In this document: positions 11,444 through 12,494 of the stretch, piece after piece
Position numbering within the stretch: the stretch's first letter is position 1
Layout of the letters: each line of letters opens with the position of its first letter
Source: Geodermatophilaceae bacterium
Lineage (GTDB): Bacteria; Actinomycetota; Actinomycetes; Mycobacteriales; Geodermatophilaceae
Length of the DNA: 12,494 nucleotides
Direction of reading: 5' to 3'
Assembly (NCBI GenBank): GCA_013811805.1
Contig: JACCUM010000391.1
Span: forward strand, 1 to 12,494
Notes under the pieces: generated by a model
Told to the model about the DNA's origin: nothing
The model's database searches: none
What the model saw: the letters and a program-made list of their open reading frames with translations, nothing else
Position numbers and translations under genes: made by a program

Positions 11444-12494
11444 ATGCCGCCGTCCCGATCCCTGTGGCTGCGCGGTCGTGGGATTGCCCTTGCGGCGGGC
11501 CGCCTCCTCGCCCTCCCGCTCCTGCTCGGCATCGCTGTATCCGGACAGGTCGTTGCGGCCAGCTCAGCCGCGGCGGTCGACGACATCGGGGTCGAGACCA
11601 TGACCGTCCCGGCCGACGGTGACGAGGACATCGATCTCGACACCAACCTGTATGTTCCCGCCGCCGCCGAGGACACGCCGGCGCCTGCGGTGATCCTCGG
11701 GCACGGCTTCGGCGGGTCCAAGGACAGCGTCGAGACCGAGGCGCAGGCCCTGGCCGGGGCGGGGTATGTCGTCCTCACCTACTCCGCGCGTGGCCACGGC
11801 GCCAGCGGCGGGCTGATCGGACTCAACGATCCCGAGTTCGAGATCGCCGACCTGTCGGTGATGATCGATCTGCTCGCCGATCGCGCCGAGGTGACGACCG
11901 ACTCCGACGGGGACCCGGTGGTCGGGGTCACCGGCGCTTCCTACGGTGGTGCATTGTCGTTGTTGGGCGCTGGATACGACGACCGGATCGATGCGATCGT
12001 TCCGCAGATAACCTGGAACTCGTTGACCCGTGCGCTGTTTCCGGATCAGGTCGGCTCGCCGGACGCCGGCGCCTTCGCCGGCGCTCCGGCACCAGGCGAG
12101 GATGGCGTCTTTAAGAAGCTGTGGGCCGGCCTGTTCTTCAGTACGGCGTCGGGGCTCCGCGGCCCGGGCTCCAGTGGCGGTGACGGCCCCTCGTCAGAGA
12201 CGCTGGGCGTCACCGACCTCACCTGCGGCCGATTCCGAACCGAGGTCTGCGCGGCCTACCAGGAGGCGGCCGTCACCGGTCGGCTCTCTCCCGAGATGGC
12301 CGAGATCCTCGACCGGGTCAGCCCGGCCGGCGTCCTGGACCGGATCGACGCGCCGACCATGCTCATCCAGGGCCTGTCCGACACGTTGTTCCCGCTGAGC
12401 GAGGCCGACGCCAACGCCCGCGGGATCGCCCAGAACGGCACGCCGGTGAAGATGGTCTGGTACCGCGGAGGGCACGACGGCGGAAGCAATGAGG
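11444..12494 (+). CDS. Secreted alpha/beta hydrolase, S15/CocE-like (3' end outside the window)
   Basis: 350 codons are visible and the frame is still open at the window end. The N-terminus is a signal peptide: Arg-rich start (5-20), hydrophobic core (21-31), and an Ala/Ser-rich region (36-45) that may hold the cleavage site. The hydrolase domain starts at about residue 66 with 'TNLYVPA', then 'VILGHGFGGSKD' (83-94), the oxyanion region. The nucleophile elbow is GASYGG (164-169) with Ser166. Asp313 in 'GLSDTLFP' and His344 in 'GGHDGG' complete the triad. 'YSARGHGASGG' (113-123) and the 'Y.GALSLLGA.YDDRIDAIVPQI' region are typical of X-Pro dipeptidyl-peptidase/CocE-type enzymes, which cut peptides or esters. 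Such proteins often carry an extra C-terminal beta domain, which would lie beyond the window. The substrate is unknown. Confidence 0.85.
   Translation, partial: MPPSRSLWLRGRGIALAAGRLLALPLLLGIAVSGQVVAASSAAAVDDIGVETMTVPADGDEDIDLDTNLYVPAAAEDTPAPAVILGHGFGGSKDSVETEAQALAGAGYVVLTYSARGHGASGGLIGLNDPEFEIADLSVMIDLLADRAEVTTDSDGDPVVGVTGASYGGALSLLGAGYDDRIDAIVPQITWNSLTRALFPDQVGSPDAGAFAGAPAPGEDGVFKKLWAGLFFSTASGLRGPGSSGGDGPSSETLGVTDLTCGRFRTEVCAAYQEAAVTGRLSPEMAEILDRVSPAGVLDRIDAPTMLIQGLSDTLFPLSEADANARGIAQNGTPVKMVWYRGGHDGGSNE

Overview
This is a high-GC window from an actinomycete (Actinomycetota). The evidence is the strong G/C bias at third codon positions, GTG starts, likely leaderless genes, a DUF3263 gene next to a LytR_C-domain gene (the arrangement of M. 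tuberculosis Rv0430-Rv0431/virR), and a dodecin of the mycobacterial type. A block of short 'GCAGCGAGCGAGG'-like repeats at the start of pcaB recalls dispersed repeats of Propionibacteriales-type genomes, but that placement rests on memory and is weak.

Layout. Bases 1-116 are the 3' end of a probable ABC-2 permease. It converges on a minus-strand trio: dodecin (1999-1787), a CmoM/SmtA-like methyltransferase (1770-961) and a membrane-anchored lipase-like alpha/beta hydrolase (928-125). A divergently placed lipoprotein of unknown function (2107-3036) runs up to within 3 bp of the end of pobA.

The centre of the window is the upper protocatechuate branch of the beta-ketoadipate pathway. pobA (minus) makes protocatechuate from 4-hydroxybenzoate. 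Divergent from it, pcaH-pcaG-pcaB-pcaD-pcaC (plus, 4613-8388) is a tightly packed operon with overlapping or nearly abutting genes. It carries protocatechuate through 3,4-ring cleavage, cycloisomerisation, decarboxylation and enol-lactone hydrolysis to beta-ketoadipate. pcaD and pcaC are separate genes, not the pcaL fusion known from several actinobacteria. No regulator, no uptake transporter and no pcaIJF lie in the window, so regulation and the last two steps must be encoded elsewhere. The 400-bp pobA/pcaH divergent region holds several short palindromes that are operator candidates.

Downstream of a GC-rich hairpin (8409-8428) are unlinked housekeeping-type genes: a proline-rich three-TM protein, a RarD-like EamA transporter, a DUF3263 small protein, a LytR_C/VirR-like membrane protein, and a secreted alpha/beta hydrolase cut by the window end. 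A perfect 16-bp palindrome sits in the promoter region of that last gene.

I see no tRNA, rRNA, CRISPR array, insertion sequence or phage gene. The window is mainly an ordinary catabolic locus. The points most worth a second look are the repeat-derived N-terminus of PcaB, the 16-bp palindrome, the palindromes in the pobA/pcaH region, and the altered signature loop of PcaB.
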